64,000 nucleotides of DNA from NCBI RefSeq assembly GCF_019703515.2, contig NC_059393.1:12984001-13048000 (forward strand), written 5' to 3'. A program made the position numbers and the translations under genes. The notes beneath the pieces are model-generated. The model saw only the letters and a list, made by a program, of their open reading frames with translations, made no database searches and had not been told where the DNA came from. This DNA is from Myxocyprinus asiaticus. Taxonomy: Eukaryota > Chordata > Actinopteri > Cypriniformes > Catostomidae. Of this stretch, positions 40,301-55,300 are shown in pieces (position 1 is the stretch's first letter; every line of letters starts with the position of its first letter).

Positions 40301-43300
40301 AAGGAGTCAAACAAAACTGAAGTCCTTTGTGGGGGTGTGTGTTTGTGAGTGTGTTTGCGGGGTGAATTCTTGTGTGTTTGTTGTCCTTCATGTTTGTGTT
40401 TTCTTTACCCATTGTCTTGTGATTTATTTTGTTCTCTATGTCTTAATTTGCTGTGGACTTGCAACAATTTTGTCATTATTAATAAATGGTATAAATAGCA
40501 GGGCTGTGTAAAAATATAAAATTTTTGAATCTTCTTTTGAGCAATTCAATTTAAATATTCCCATATGAATAAAAATTGGTATCAAATCGAGACCTTGTTA
40601 ATTGGATTCTACTCGAGAAATCACTGCCGATACCCAACCCTAATAAATAATGTTTAAATTGGTTACATTTTGATTTCTTTAGCATTCTCTAAGCCAACAT
40701 TGTAGAATCAGAATTCATATTTCATTACTATCGTATTGGCATATATTGTCAGATTGCAACAAGCTGAATGAAGATTGCATAAAACCTAAAAAAAAACCTC
40801 TAGTTAACAGTAAATAGAAGAATTGCAATATAGTTTCAACTTTGCTAGGCAGTTAGTGATCATCTCCGTTGGTGTACAGAGAGACTGTCCGTCATTGCAT
40901 GAATCGCTTAGGCGCTGTGGTGTGTTGCAGTGAAGTACTTGGGTCTGCTGGCCATGTCCAAGATCCTGAAGACCCATCCCAAGTCTGTGCAGTCACACAA
41001 GGACCTGATCCTGCAATGTCTGGACGACAAAGATGAGTCTATTCGTCTAAGAGCCCTGGATCTGCTCTACGGCATGGTGCGTTCAGCATCTTCAACAACA
41101 TTTTTATTTAATTAACATTCCTGTAGATGTCAAGTCGTAATATCCAAATGTAATGCTGCATTTAACATGATGGTAAATGTGTGTAACTAGGTGTCGAAGA
41201 AGAACTTGATGGAGATAGTGAAGAAACTGATGCTGCATGTGGACAAAGCCGAGGGAACCACTTACAGAGACGAATTGCTCACCAAGATTATCGACATCTG
41301 CAGCCAGAGCAACTACCAGTACATCACCAACTTTGAGTGGTAAGACTAGCCAGCAAAGTATGTCATAATCACACCAAGGACTGCTACTGCTAGAATATAT
41401 TCGCACGCTGTTTTGAGCATGTAAGACATGCTGCTGCAGCATAATTAGGCATACATACAATTGCCGTAAACAGGTCTAGACCGGTGGTGCTGGGGAGGAG
41501 GAGGGTTTGGGAGAGAACTCTCATAGCATACTGCAGTAAAACCAGCTTAACTGCAAACAACTGAGACAATTTAAATGTTATACAAACTATCAGCATGCAC
41601 CATGTAGAGTTTCGTGACTAAACTTATAATAATTTCATTGTGTTAGCATTGTGAACATACTAGCGAAAGTCACTTTGGATAAAAGTGTCTTCTATGTGAC
41701 TAATAATAATGCCAGCTTCAAAAAATGTATCTGAACTGAGAAAATGGACTTGAATTTTCCTTTGCTATGTTTGACCTTTAAGGGTTTTGTAATGGCCGAC
41801 AATTCTATTCATGTGCACAGTTATCGGTCCCTAATCTCAAAATGGCCAAATATCGCTAGTCTTATGTTATTCATGTACAATATGAGAATTGTTTTATTGT
41901 CTGAGTCTGAAAGTCTAGAAATCAACCTCATGTGTCTTCCAGGTACATCAGTATTCTGGTGGAGTTGACTCGTCTGGAGGGCACAAGGCACGGTCACCTG
42001 ATTGCCTCGCAGATGCTGGATGTCGCCATCCGTGTAAAAGCAATCCGAGGCTTTGCCGTTGCTCAAATGGCGACTCTGCTGGACAATGCACATCTGCTGA
42101 CTGGCAACACACAGCGAAATGGCATCTGTGAGGTTCTCTACGCTGCTGCATGGATCTGCGGAGAGTTTTCAGAGTAGGTGTTGGTGTAGCCTAGTGGTTT
42201 AAAATCTGGACTGGAAAGGTTGAAGGTTCAAACCCAGGGTTTGTTCACTCTGTACACAAATACTACTTAGAGTTGGTAGTTATAATAATGACATTGGCAA
42301 AACGTGAAATTTTGCTTATGTCCATCATAACATTTTGCCACAGCAATGTACTTAAAAGGTGCAGGATATAAGCAAAAAGCATTTTACGCATTAATGCATA
42401 ATCCGTGTTCAATACATAATGAATGTCACATTTACTTTGAGTAAAGGTGAGCGAAAAGGATTGTATTTGGACAAACCTCCAATATTTTGCACTACTATAA
42501 TGTTACATATGCATTGTGTACTGAACAACAAAGAAGAACTACATATGGATTTTTATCTACTTACGGTTGTGGTTTGGATCATGTTAACATTAGATTTTAT
42601 GTGTTTGTTGCTGTTCAGACTATTTAAAACAAAACAGATTTTAGTAAAATGCACTAAACAAATCTGAAAAATGCCACTGAACAGCATGCTGAAGTAAATA
42701 TTCCTTGCAGGCATTTGGAAGATCCCATGCAGACATTGGAGGCCATGTTGAGACCCAAAGTGGCCACACTCCCTGGTCATATTCAGGCAGTGTACGTACA
42801 GAACGCTGCAAAGCTGTTTGCTACCGTGCTGCAAAAACACGAAGGGGAGTCGGACAGCCAGGTTGCGCAGGAGACGAGCCAACTTCTCATAGACAGACTG
42901 CCACTGTTCGTCCAGAGTGCTAACCTGGAAGTGCAGGAGAGGGTAAGGAGAGGTCACATACAGAAGTTCTGTTCTGAAACCTAGGGAACTGCCTACATAG
43001 ACAGGATCATTTTAGGCATCATTTACAGTATATTCTCCTAACATAGTATAACAGTAGACAGCAAAATTATGTAGACTGATAAGATACCTCATTAAGTCTA
43101 AAGGCCCAGGATCTGGACTGCCTCACACCTGATCGACCGTGTTGCCTTTGTTAAGTATACTTTTCTGACCGTGAATGAATAGGAACGTGTTTGACGCATG
43201 CACACTACAACTGCATGTGGCACTCTTTAAGTACAGTCAGTGGCCAGCGCACGCGCAGATGAGTCAAGAATGTATAGGCGGCGTGAGGTCAAGCCGCTCG

Positions 43301-46300
43301 GCTATGCTGATGACACAATTTGCGTCGCACATAATGTGCACGGAGCATTCTGAAACACGCACACCCTAAGTATACTTTGGCCTTAAGGTTGCATCACGTG
43401 TATCCTTCATGGTAAAAGGCAATCTAGGAAGGAATTGCAACAATTTAAGTGAACATTTTAATCTAAAAGCGAAATGTTGATTATTAATATAAAATAACTG
43501 AGTGTTGATATTTAATCTTTTTTAAAATGCACTGTTTCACCCAATATGTGTGTGCTATGTATTTTTTCTATTTTTAGTTTAACGCTGTTACCTGTGCAAC
43601 ATGATATCATCTTACAAATATTTGTGTGCGCTATGTATTTTTTGCCCTTTTTGGAGTTTCACGCTGTTAGCTTAGCCATATCCTAACATCTTACTAATAC
43701 TTGTGTGTGCTATGTATATTTTGCGCTTTTTAGAGTTTCATACTGTTAACTTAGCAACATGCTAACATCTTGCAGTATTTGTATGCGCTATGTATTTTTT
43801 ACGTTTTTTAGTTTTGAGCAGTTAGCTTAGCAACATCTTACCATCTTAACAATATTTATGAGGGTTATGTATTTTTTGCGCTTTTTAATTTCGAGCTGTT
43901 AGCTTAGCAGCATCATGGCATCTTTCCAATATTTGTGTGGGCTATGTATTTTTAATATTTTAGTTTCAAAAAGTCTTACCATCTTAATATTTGTGAGGGT
44001 TATGTATTTTTTGCACTTTTTAGTTTCAAGCTGTTAGCTTAGGGACATTCTAACATATTACTAATACTTGTGTGAGCTAAATATTTTTTGTGCTTTTTAG
44101 AGTTTCATACTGTTAGCTTAGCAACATGCTAATATCTTGCAATATGTGTATGTGCTATGTATTTTTTGCGCTTTTTTGGTTTTGAGCTGTTAGTTTAGCA
44201 ACATCCTAGAATCTTACAAGTATTTGTGTGCGCTATTTATTTTTTGAGATTTTTATTTTCATGCTGTAAGCTTACCAATATGCTAATATCTTACCAATAT
44301 TTGTGTGCTCTGTATTTTTTGCACTTTTTAGTTTCAAGCTGTTAGCTTAGCATCATGCTAATATCTTACCATAGTCCCTTAAAGAGAAGTCGGGTAACTC
44401 GGCAGTCATGTTTGTAACATTCATAAGAACATCACCGAAATGCCCAAAATGGTTGGCCAAGTTTTTGAACAAATAACGTATTTCAAATCAGCAGGAAAAT
44501 CTGACAACAATCGTATCATAAATTGTGCTTCTTCAGCTCAAAAAAACAAAAATTTTCAGACTTGTCCAGCTAATGCGCATGCATGTTCTCGATGAAAGCT
44601 TACAAGCAAAGTCTCTATTAAAAAGTTGATTGGCTCTTAACTGTAAGGCAGGACTGCCATTTCTAGAGCTGCCATATTCAGCTCTACGATTTCTCCCATT
44701 CATAAGTATACCAGTGTCTTTGGTCTTACTCTGTTGAAATCAACTACAAGTCTTCATTTCTTGTTTGTGTGGGGCAAAAAGCATATCATATCTGTCACTT
44801 ATGAGGTTCCATATTGGTTATGGTGCTGCAATTAGAATGAAAGGCAACTTAATATTTTTAAAACAAAGCTACTCACAGTCAACAATTTTTTTGTGACTCT
44901 TTGCAGCATTTACTCATATTGACATCATGGCATGAGTCATTTCACACAGACACTGATATGTAAACTGCAGCACTAACTGTAACATTCCCCTGCAGGCGTC
45001 CTGCATCCTGCAGCTGGTGAAGTACATCCAGAAGCTGCAGCAGAAAAATGTAGAGGTTGCAGAGGAAGTGACGGCTCTCTTTGCTGGAGAGCTCAACCCC
45101 GTGGCCCCCAAGGCCCAGAAGAAAGTGCCTATACCACAAGGGTAAGTTTGTTTTTAAACAGTAATGGTAAGGGTTAGATCAAAAATGTAATCCAGTCATT
45201 CTCTACTCACCCTCATTTTTTTCTTTTTAGTAGGTTTGATAAAAGAATACATAAAAGGTTTATTCATGACATCATTCCATTCAAAATGTTCAGTGATCAT
45301 AATTCAACATGATTTCCCCCCCCCACAGTCTGGATCTGGATGCCTGGATCAATGAGCCTCCATCAGAGAGCGAGTCTGAGGATGAGAAACCCAAAGCCGT
45401 GTTTGCTAAAGAAGAACCCAAGCATTCCAGAACAAAACACACTGAGGTGGATGAGAAGGAGCTGGCCAGAGTGCGTTTTAGCACACACATACACACTCAC
45501 TTTATAACTTGCATCCTTACTGATATCGATATGGATTTAGAAGTCAAAACGTCCACCAGCAAATGTGATGTAGTTTTATTCGTGCTTTGCCCATATCTGT
45601 TTGCCATGCTGATTTTAATGTTGATTTTAAACAGAGGAGGGAAGTCAGGAAGCAGGAACAGGCCAACAACCCATTCTACATCAAAGCCTCTCCATCATCT
45701 CAGAAGGTATGTAGTCAGTCATGATTTCTATGATCAAATGATCTATAGACCAGAATGCATTTCTAAATGCCGGAATACTTGCAGTTGCCTTTTGTTTGGC
45801 AATATGTGTTTTTGGTTTGAACTGTCTTGAAAGAGTTCTGTAAGAGCCTGTAGATGTTCCCGCAAATTGCAGGTGTATGATGCGCCAGGTGTTGAACACA
45901 TTCCAGTGGTGCAGATTGACCTTAGCGTGCCTCTCAAAGTCCCAGGTGAGCAAATCTACAATCCTTTTGAACTTCGACTGAATCCACATTAGCTTCAACT
46001 GCATGGTTTTGAGCAAGGCTCAATAAAATCTGTTCTTCCATCTCATTATCTTCATTTGCTCCATCTTACTCAGGGATGCCCATGTCAGACCAGTACGTAA
46101 AGCTGGAGGAGGAGCGCCGGCAGAAGGCAAAGGCAGAGAGGAAGAAGAAAGAGAAGAAGAAAAAGAGAGAGAAGCGAGGCAAAGAGAGGAAGGCAGATTC
46201 AGGTCCTGAGAGTGAGGAAGATATCGCGCCTGCTCACCAGGTGGACATAGTCACAGAGGAAATGCCAGAGGTGGGTTACAGTACATGTTAGAGACACATG

Positions 46301-49300
46301 TTAGAGTACATGTTTTTTTTTTTCTTCACATTTTGGCGATGTTATGAATTTTATCTACAGATAAGAATCATTTTCATGCAATGTTGGTGTTTCTTTTCAC
46401 AGAATGCCTTACCAAGTGACGATGATGACAAAGATCCCAATGACCCTCACAAAGCTCTGGACATCGATCTTGACAAGTATGTGCTGTATTTTACTATCTT
46501 CAATTTATATATGTGCAGTCTGTACCTGAATCTACCAGGTAATTTTCGGCTTGTCATAGACATCTATGAATTAAGTTAGTTTGGTCCATAGTAGTTTTGA
46601 GTTTGTCATGAATAATAGTGCAATGCACTGAAAATTCGGCCACCAAAAATGCCATAAAATGTAGTACTGGTATTAAAATGTAATGTTACTATAATAAATC
46701 TTTTTACAATTCACATTAACTTTGACAATGAGAGAAAACAGCATGCAAGTGAAATGATCCAATTTGAACTGAATTTAACCCTCAGATTTTTCCTAGCTAA
46801 GTACTAAGTGGCACATGCATTTTACTCCTTTCGAATTTGACATTTGGGATAAAATGAATGTATGAATACACAATTAAAATGAAATAAAATTCATGCTATA
46901 TAATAATATGATTATTAAACAGTCTGCATGTGTTGCATGCTTCAAAGTGAATGTGTGAAGCTGGTCGATCATACACTGACAACATGCTCTGTGTGTAGTA
47001 GATGACCGAGAGCAGAGCACTCATTTAGTTTGAAGCGTGCAGCACATGCAGCCTATATATTTTATTAAATCGAAGCCTTTTTCGGTTTAATAAGCCCATT
47101 AGGCCGTAAAGCGAACCGTTATCTGTGTGAAGCTGTCATCAAAAACACACAAACTGAAATGGCTTCACTCGGATTTCCACCAAAATAAAAGTTTACTTTG
47201 TGGATATAAATGGCTCTTGTCATGTGAATATATATTGCACCACTCATGTAAAACTTTTTCACATGAAATCAAGATGGTCTGCACTTTCATTTGTAATTAA
47301 CAACTCTGTGTAAAGAAAAATACATTAAGAAATCTTTATAGACCCTTCAAATTTCAAACTAAATTTCAGTCACAACTGTAAACGATGGGATTTTAAATGC
47401 CAGCTGACGATGACCCTTTATGTGTTAAGATTTTTGAGTAGAAATCCAGATGGACATTGAGAGCTACTGCACAACAGTCTTGCTGAAGTCTATGTTGTAT
47501 GTATTGTCAGAATTTAAATGTGACTGAAAATTCAGTTTGCATTTATATTTCCCAGCTTTTTGCACACAATGTGTGACAATTGAAGGTAGAACGTAGTTTA
47601 ATTTATAAAGTTTTTCAAACTGGGTTTCAGAATTGATATCGTTTTTACAACCTGGGATTTCGACCCAGTGTCAAATATTTCAAAGTATTTACATATTTGG
47701 CCAAAAATTTCCATATCAGTGCACAGGCGCATGCACCTGCTGTTTACTGCTAAAAGAACACAACAAAGCAATCGTAGTGTGCGTGCATTGTACACATCCA
47801 TATCGACTCGCAGTCAAAAGAGTATGCTTTGAAACCCTAGCGCTCGACCATGCGCAAGATATAGAGGCATGTGGAAAAACAGTATTCCATAGCCTTTAGT
47901 CCTTGTAAGCCTAATCGGTAAACTCACAACCTTTATCTTTGTTTTACTCCATTGTCTGGTCCAAAACACTTTCTACTTTGAAAACAAGAACTACCACTTC
48001 ACTTTCAGTATCCTGAGCAGAAGGAATCATGCCATCGCCAGTTTATCCCCCCAGTTATTGTTTTCAATTTCATGCTTTTTGCCACTGTCATTACTTGAAC
48101 CGCCTTTAGCAGATGCTGAATGATTAGACCACAATCCCGTCCACACAACGATTACAGCATCATCTTATAAAACCAACTGAGCAAAACAAGGATGCTATTA
48201 GTGGCCTTTTATCTTTTGCATCTCTTGAGTCTATCTGGTATCCAGCTCCTACTCCAGGAACTTTCTCTTGTACTGTACCTTCTCCACTCACTTGCACTCT
48301 GCTGTCTGCTTCTCTCTTACTTCATCTCTCTCTCCCTCATGCACGCACACATCTCTGCTCTCCTGAAAGTCTGCTCTCTGGTGCTAGCTCGAGGTGAGTA
48401 CTTCCTATGGTCGCATGACCCAACGGACCCGGTCATCTGCCCAATTACTAGCTCCTGTTACTCCCCTTCACCCAGCACTTGCAGTTGGTCGCTATTGAAA
48501 GGTTGTAGACTAATATTCATAAAGAAGACATAATGCATGACGGATCAGCTCATCTGCCGATTGGGCCATGGCTCATATTGCTGTGATATTAGCATTCAAC
48601 AGCCTTGCCTGGCTTCAGCCTGGTGCCATTTGTTCTCAATCTCGGTCCTGGAGTACCCCCAACACGGTTAGATTAGGGAGACATCCAAAATGGACAGTGT
48701 TGGGGTCCTCAAGGACCTGGATTGAGAACCACTGCCTTAAACACCTGGGTGCAGATTCAGTTTTTGTGTTCCCGCAGTTGTTTTTTAGCTTTACTATATA
48801 GGAGCAGTCTGCAAGGTTCACATCAGGTCTGAATTTCCTTTAAAAGATTTAAATAATAATAATTAAACAAGCACAACCAGATTTTGCAACCAAATGATCT
48901 CCTGCACAGTCCAAAGTATCATACTTTAATGCTAAACCATTAATTCAGTCCAAATGCAGACATTCAAGAACCGGTAATTTAACGTGATTAATTTGGTGGT
49001 TTTTGTAATTATTTTTTTATTGAACCAAAAAATGACTACTTCACCCCCCCCCCCAAGCACAGTTTGAATAGTTTTGGAGCAATTGTGAATATTCTGTACT
49101 TTGCTGTTGGGTACTTGCATCTGACTTGTTGCGAACAGGCCTTTTGGACTTGGTTTTGACCACCGAATGTTAAGTAAGCCAAAGTCTTTCCCTGTTCCCA
49201 TTTGAATGTCTCCTGGTTGTCTCGCTCTCTCTCTCTCCCCCTCTGTTCATCTAATCTCACTTGCTTTGTCTTACTCTTTCCAGGCCACTTGCAGACAACG

Positions 49301-52300
49301 AGAAGCTTCCTGTGAGAACTCACCGTCCAGAGGTGCTGAAGAGCCCTGCAGATGACAGAGACAGTGAGAGCTTCCCACTGGAGACCAAGAAGAAGAGCAG
49401 TAAGGAGAAGAAAGAAAAGAAGGATAAGGACAGGAAGGTGAGGCAGTCAGTAGAGGGCGGTGTTTATTTGCAAGTCACTTTGGTAAGAAAAAAAGTGTTC
49501 ATTATATAAGTATATAATTTTATTTTTTTTACATAAATATAGTTGTGAGTATGCTTTCGACAAAAAATCTAAATTGCAACTGCAGTGCATTGAACTCGGC
49601 ATAACTTGAGAAATTAGCAGATAAAGGAATTTAGTTTCTTCGATTCGAAAGTTATTCACTAAAACGTACAGATTTTGAACTTGTGGTGGCTCTAAAAGAT
49701 TCAAGTGACAAACCCCAAAGTTGGCACCAGGAATATTGAGACCCTCCCTAAGCATTGTGCCAAATTTCACTACTTCTTTCCATACACTTCTAGGGATGTT
49801 TTTTCCAAATCCACTAGTCTGTGGGTTTACTGAATGACTAGTCAACTAATTGGTCCTTAAGTATTACATATAAAGTGCAGCAGCCCTGTATAATAATCGG
49901 TATTGTTCAGACAAATGTTTCACATTTCTAAATTACCACTTCAGCATCTCCACAATATGAATATTTATGTTTTTAGAAGAGCAAAGAGGAAAAGAAGAAA
50001 AAGAAGAAACAAAAAGAAGTGGAGGAGGAGCCTCTGGAATCCCAGCTAGAAGAGGCTGTCCAATCAGAGGAGATCCAAGAGGTGGCATCCCCGCCCACAT
50101 CCACATCTGCTGAGGTATGATCAGTTTTGTTGCTTTTGGTTGTTTTCACAAATAATAAAGTACTGTGTTATAATATCTTGTCTTATTTCCCTCCCAACAC
50201 TAACAGTAGGCGGCTGGTTGGCTTTATTTAAATGGCTCTGAAATATTCCATTGCTCTGTTGAAACTAAATGAAATTTAGTTTGCCACATTGTAAAAGTGT
50301 CAGAAATTAATACAAAATTATTTTTACATAGTGAAGCTTAATTCAGTGGTTTCATTTTAAACATTTAGCGACAACTTAGTAAAAGGCCATTCAGGGTTTT
50401 TCCTGTGTCAAAAACGGTCTTTAGTGGTGGCCGACGTACACGTTCATCGCAATGCAGCTTTGTTTTTCATAATTGCAATTAATATTTAAGATATGTTGTT
50501 GCATTTCATGTTTGTAATGAATATTATTTATTTTTGATCATCTGAGCATCTAGAAACTTCTGAACTCAACAAAACTTTTTGTACTTCAAGGTGCTGTGGG
50601 AAATCAAACTAAACACTTTTTTCTATAGGCCTAGTTATAATATTCATGAGTAAACCACTTTACTGATTTTGGACCGTGCTTCTATAGTAAATATGTTTGT
50701 GTCTTACTTCAAAACTGATATTGTTTTTCTTTTATCAGACTCTTAATCATTTAGGAATCAAACCAGGCCAGTTTGTTTCCTTATATCAAACATCATTAGA
50801 ACGAGACATATATTACAATATTACACATGACTTTCTTCATACTTTATATTCTACATTGTAGCCTACTTGCCCTTGTGTTTACCATAGTTAAGACCATGGA
50901 TTGCTCCTCAGCGGTTAGTTAGGTAGTCTTTCGTAAAAAAAAAAAAAAAAAAAAAAATGTTTATTTGTTATGAAAAAATAATAGCCTAAACACATTTAAA
51001 AATGTAACTTTAATACAACAATTTTTTTTTAATACCAAAAAAAAAAATCTATTAAAGTTTACTGTGATAAATGCTAGTCAGGGTGTGTAGATGTGAAAAG
51101 TCTTGTAATTGATGCTGGTTTGAAATGATTGCATTGCCACATAGCGCTTTAAAATAGAAAATTCTCACATGGAATTCAAATGGGTCGCATTATGTATGTT
51201 TTGTGGCATGATATTGAGGGAAGCCCAGTTTAATCGCGCATGTGGTCCGCTATGCTCTATCCTGTTACCGGAGCACGCATATCAACGGAAGCCCAGCTGA
51301 CGTGCACACACATGCGTGCTCCAGTATTTAATTTTTTTATTATGATATTTAAAAGGGGAATACATAGTCATAAAACAAGTACGATCAAACAATCATGTTT
51401 ACAAGATCTTATTCATATAACAGATTCCAACATAAGTACATCAGCCATCTTCCATACAAACAATTTTTTTCAAAAGTAGAGATGTCTTAGCTTTTTTTAT
51501 TATTCTTTAGGGAAACATAATCATAAAAATTTCAGTGGAAAATAGTCTAATGTTTGGCATATTTTACATACATTTTGCTTTATATGATATTTCCCAAACA
51601 AGGCTAGAGTTTTAATTGTGTTTTCTATCGCCAATGAACCAGTACCACAATCCAAAAACAACACCATAGCATCACTTACTTGAATAATTAGGGATACTTG
51701 AGACCAAAATTATTTTGAATAAATAAAAGTATAAAATAGGTGTGAGATTGTTTCTGATTCCTCTTTGCAAAAGCAACATTGTGATGAAAGGTCTTCCTTA
51801 AACTTATCAATAAAGGAATTGCAGGGATAATATCGATTTATTACTTCAAAATGAATCTCTGTAACTTTTTATTCAGAATTTGTGGTTAGACATCAATAAA
51901 TATGTAATTCCAAACAAAGGATAATCTTGCTTCCACTTCATAATGGCACTAAAGAAGAGACTAGTATCTTTGGTTAAGATCTTTCTAATATATAAATTAT
52001 TAAATGTTTTATCCCTGAGGTCTGTGCCCCCAACAGTGAGACCTGGAAGTGAACCAGCTACAGGTTTATACATATTTTCTGCTTTTATGAGATTGTTTCG
52101 AGGAAATACAACGAACACATTTTGAATATTCTTTTAGAGGTACGTTTATCCCAAACACATTAATGAATTCAGTGTAATTATACATCACCAGAATGATTTA
52201 ATAAGTCTACAACAAAAATGAAGCCTTTGTCGAACCAGTCTTTCTTAAATACCCTCTAGCGTGCTCCAGTATACAGTAGTAGGATAAAGAAGAGCACATC

Positions 52301-55300
52301 ATTTGCGCGAGATTCTTGCTGGATCACGCGACATGCAAGTGATACCAGTTTTCAGTCACCCTGCGCACATCCGCATACCACATGAGAAGCATATTTAGTG
52401 CTTATTCCTCTTGATTTCGGTGCTTTTTGTCATATAATTTTCTTCAGCAGCCCGACATTTCACTTCGGCGGCCAACGAAAAATTTTAAATGCAGGAAAAA
52501 TCCTGCCATTTTTTTCTCATCATTAGCCAAATACCTGCACACTATAATGCTGTAATTATCATTAGTAGTTCATAAGTTATTTGATAATTAATTATTCATA
52601 ATACATTTCCTCCCCAAGCCCCGTTTCTTGTGCTCATTAAATCTATACCAATGCTTACCAAATTATTTTCCATATTTTTCCTTATTGCAAATTATGTAAA
52701 TACCTTCACATTTAGATAATACAAACATTCATATTTGTAAATTCATTAAATACTACTGTGGGTGCAATGTTTACCAAAAATATTTAACCTATTATTATTC
52801 CTTATTTTTCCATATTTCCTTAACTCTTGTTATTTACATTGTTTTTCTTATTGTAAATGATGTAAATGCATTAATTTACATAATGCAAAGATTCATATTT
52901 GTAAATGCATTTGAATCTATTGGTTGTGCAACGTTTACCAAAACAATTAAACTTATTTGTTATTTTTCCATAATTCTTCTTATTTACTTTCTTATTTTTA
53001 TTTTTTTGCAAATTGTGTGAATGTATTCATATTTACATAAATGCTTATTTTTAAATGCAGTATATACTACTGGGGGTGCAATGTTTACCTAAACATTTTT
53101 GTTATTTTACTTTTTCATACTTTATTTCCTTAATTCTTATTATTTAAATTATTTTTCCTTATTGTAAGCAATGTAAATACATTTGCATAATACAAACATT
53201 TACATTTGTAAATGCATTCAAAACAACTGGGGGTACTGTTTACCAAAACCTTTTTGTTATTTTCCTTATTTTTCCTTATTTTCTCAATTCTTAATAGTTA
53301 CATGAATACATTAACATAATACAAATGTTTATAATTGTGAATTCATTCAGTACTTCTGGGAGGTGCAGTGTTACCAAAACATTTTCATTATTTTACTAAA
53401 ACAAATTAATATATTAACTTTGTTACATAATTCGAACAAATTCATATTAAATAAATTAGTCTGTTCAGAAAATGCACAAAGTTCATCATTCATATCAATA
53501 CTCAAAATGTGTTAATGTTACTCCAATAAAAGTGGCCATAACAGACATGGTGATGGAATATCTGCTTATTTTGCTTTTTGAGGTTGTCAGAAAGCATATG
53601 TATGGGGTCGTGTTTGGGCCATACAGGAACAGACTCATTTTCCCCCACCCTGCCTTTTCTGTTCTAGGCCTCCGATCTGGATTTCTGGCTCTCTACCGCT
53701 CCTGTTCCCCCCGCCACCCAGGTCCGGTCCCTCATGCTTTCTTTATTTCTCCCCCCTCTGGTCATAATGCTGTCAGTCTGTCTTGTTTTTAATCATCGTC
53801 TATTCATGTTTTACTCTGGGCTCTCTCCGATCTCTTTGTCTCTCGCATGTCTTTCCACTTGTTTTACAGGTCTCCCACATTTTTGTCTGTTTTTGCGTTT
53901 GCTTGTTTTAGTTCGGAATGCATGTGTGCAAGTGCAGAAATAGAAATGTGCATTGATGACTGATGTGAGAACAACGAAATGTCTTCTGTATGATCAATTC
54001 TTTGGGCCACTGGTGTATTTTACCATCATAAACAGCCAGGACTCCTGCTTGACAGTTCTCGTGGTTCCAGTCAAACAGCTAACATGTACAATGCAGTTCT
54101 TGCTGCTCTTTAAACTAAATGTAGGTCACCTAAGACAGAAAGTACTTGGAAGGAATAGTTCACCAAAAATGAACATTCTGTCTTCATTTACTCCTATTCC
54201 TTTCTCCCTAAACTTCACAGTTCAGTTACTGTAGTATTTAAGTGTTACCAAACTTGCCCTCTTTCAGTTTAGCTTGAGACCTGCCTCCTTAAATCTGTTT
54301 GTGGAAACATTAAATCAATTTGATCGGAGTAATTTTTTTCTCAAATCATATTGCATGCTTCATAGTAGAAGATTATTCTTCAATCTCTAGATGGTGTTTA
54401 AAAGCAGAAACATCTTCTAGCTTGTGTGAATTAATAAACGGGTTGTTTACAGGACGTAACAGCGCCTCCGTCAGTCACGACTGTATCCGCGAGCTCTGCG
54501 GCCGCGCCAGATTCTGAGCCAGAGGAGCCTAAAGAGACAGAACCAGAGGACACGGTGAGTCTTCAGGTAATTCTCATTAAAGGGATAGTTCACCCAAAAA
54601 TTTAAATTCTTGTAATTTACTCGCCCTTTTATTTTTCCAAACCCGTTTGACTTTTGTTTTATTTTGAAGAAAGCCCTGGTTGCTCTTTTTCATACAATGA
54701 AAGTCAAAGGAAATGGGGCTGTCAGACTCCAAAAAAAACACCATAATAGTAGTCCATATGACTCTGTAGTCCACTATTTTGCACTAAGCCATATGATAAC
54801 TTAGTGTGAGAAAAAGACCGGAATTGTTATTCGCTGAAAATCTTTGCCCTCCGCTGTAGCCTTCAAATCTCATTTGCATATATTCAAATATTGCTTGTCA
54901 AGAGGCATTGTGCCAGGTTTGACATCTACAGTGTTGGGTTAGTTACTCAAAGTAATCCACAGCAAATTACTTCTCTAAATTTGTAATCAAATTACTTTAC
55001 TGTTTACTTTATGGAAAAAATAATCACATTACTCAATACTTTACCTTTCAATTACTATCCAAAACACTTTTCACAGAAAAGTTGATTTGTCACACTCAAC
55101 AAATTCAAAATAATGTCTATTTCCTCATTTCATTTTCGCTCTCAAGTCATACACTCGACAGTCAGCACCATTCATCTTCCACTCACAGAAATGCAAACAG
55201 ATGTACATATGAACACAATTCATGTTTTGAATGCATTCTTAATATTATTTTAGAAATGTGTAACCCTAATATGTACTTGTATGTAACCCAAACTTAATTG

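Noticed and set aside
42181..42250. tRNA gene
   Set aside because: A-box and B-box-like words are present, but no acceptor stem pairs; it is better read as a SINE head.
48363..48405. Possible tiny ap3d1 exon ending at a GTGAGT donor near 48393
   Set aside because: The only nearby acceptor would leave a few bases, and phases of exons 21 and 22 already join directly.
48192..48533. 113-codon Leu-rich frame in ap3d1 intron 21, membrane-protein-like
   Set aside because: T/C-rich intron sequence gives Leu/Ser by composition; no start context, domain or splice continuity was seen.
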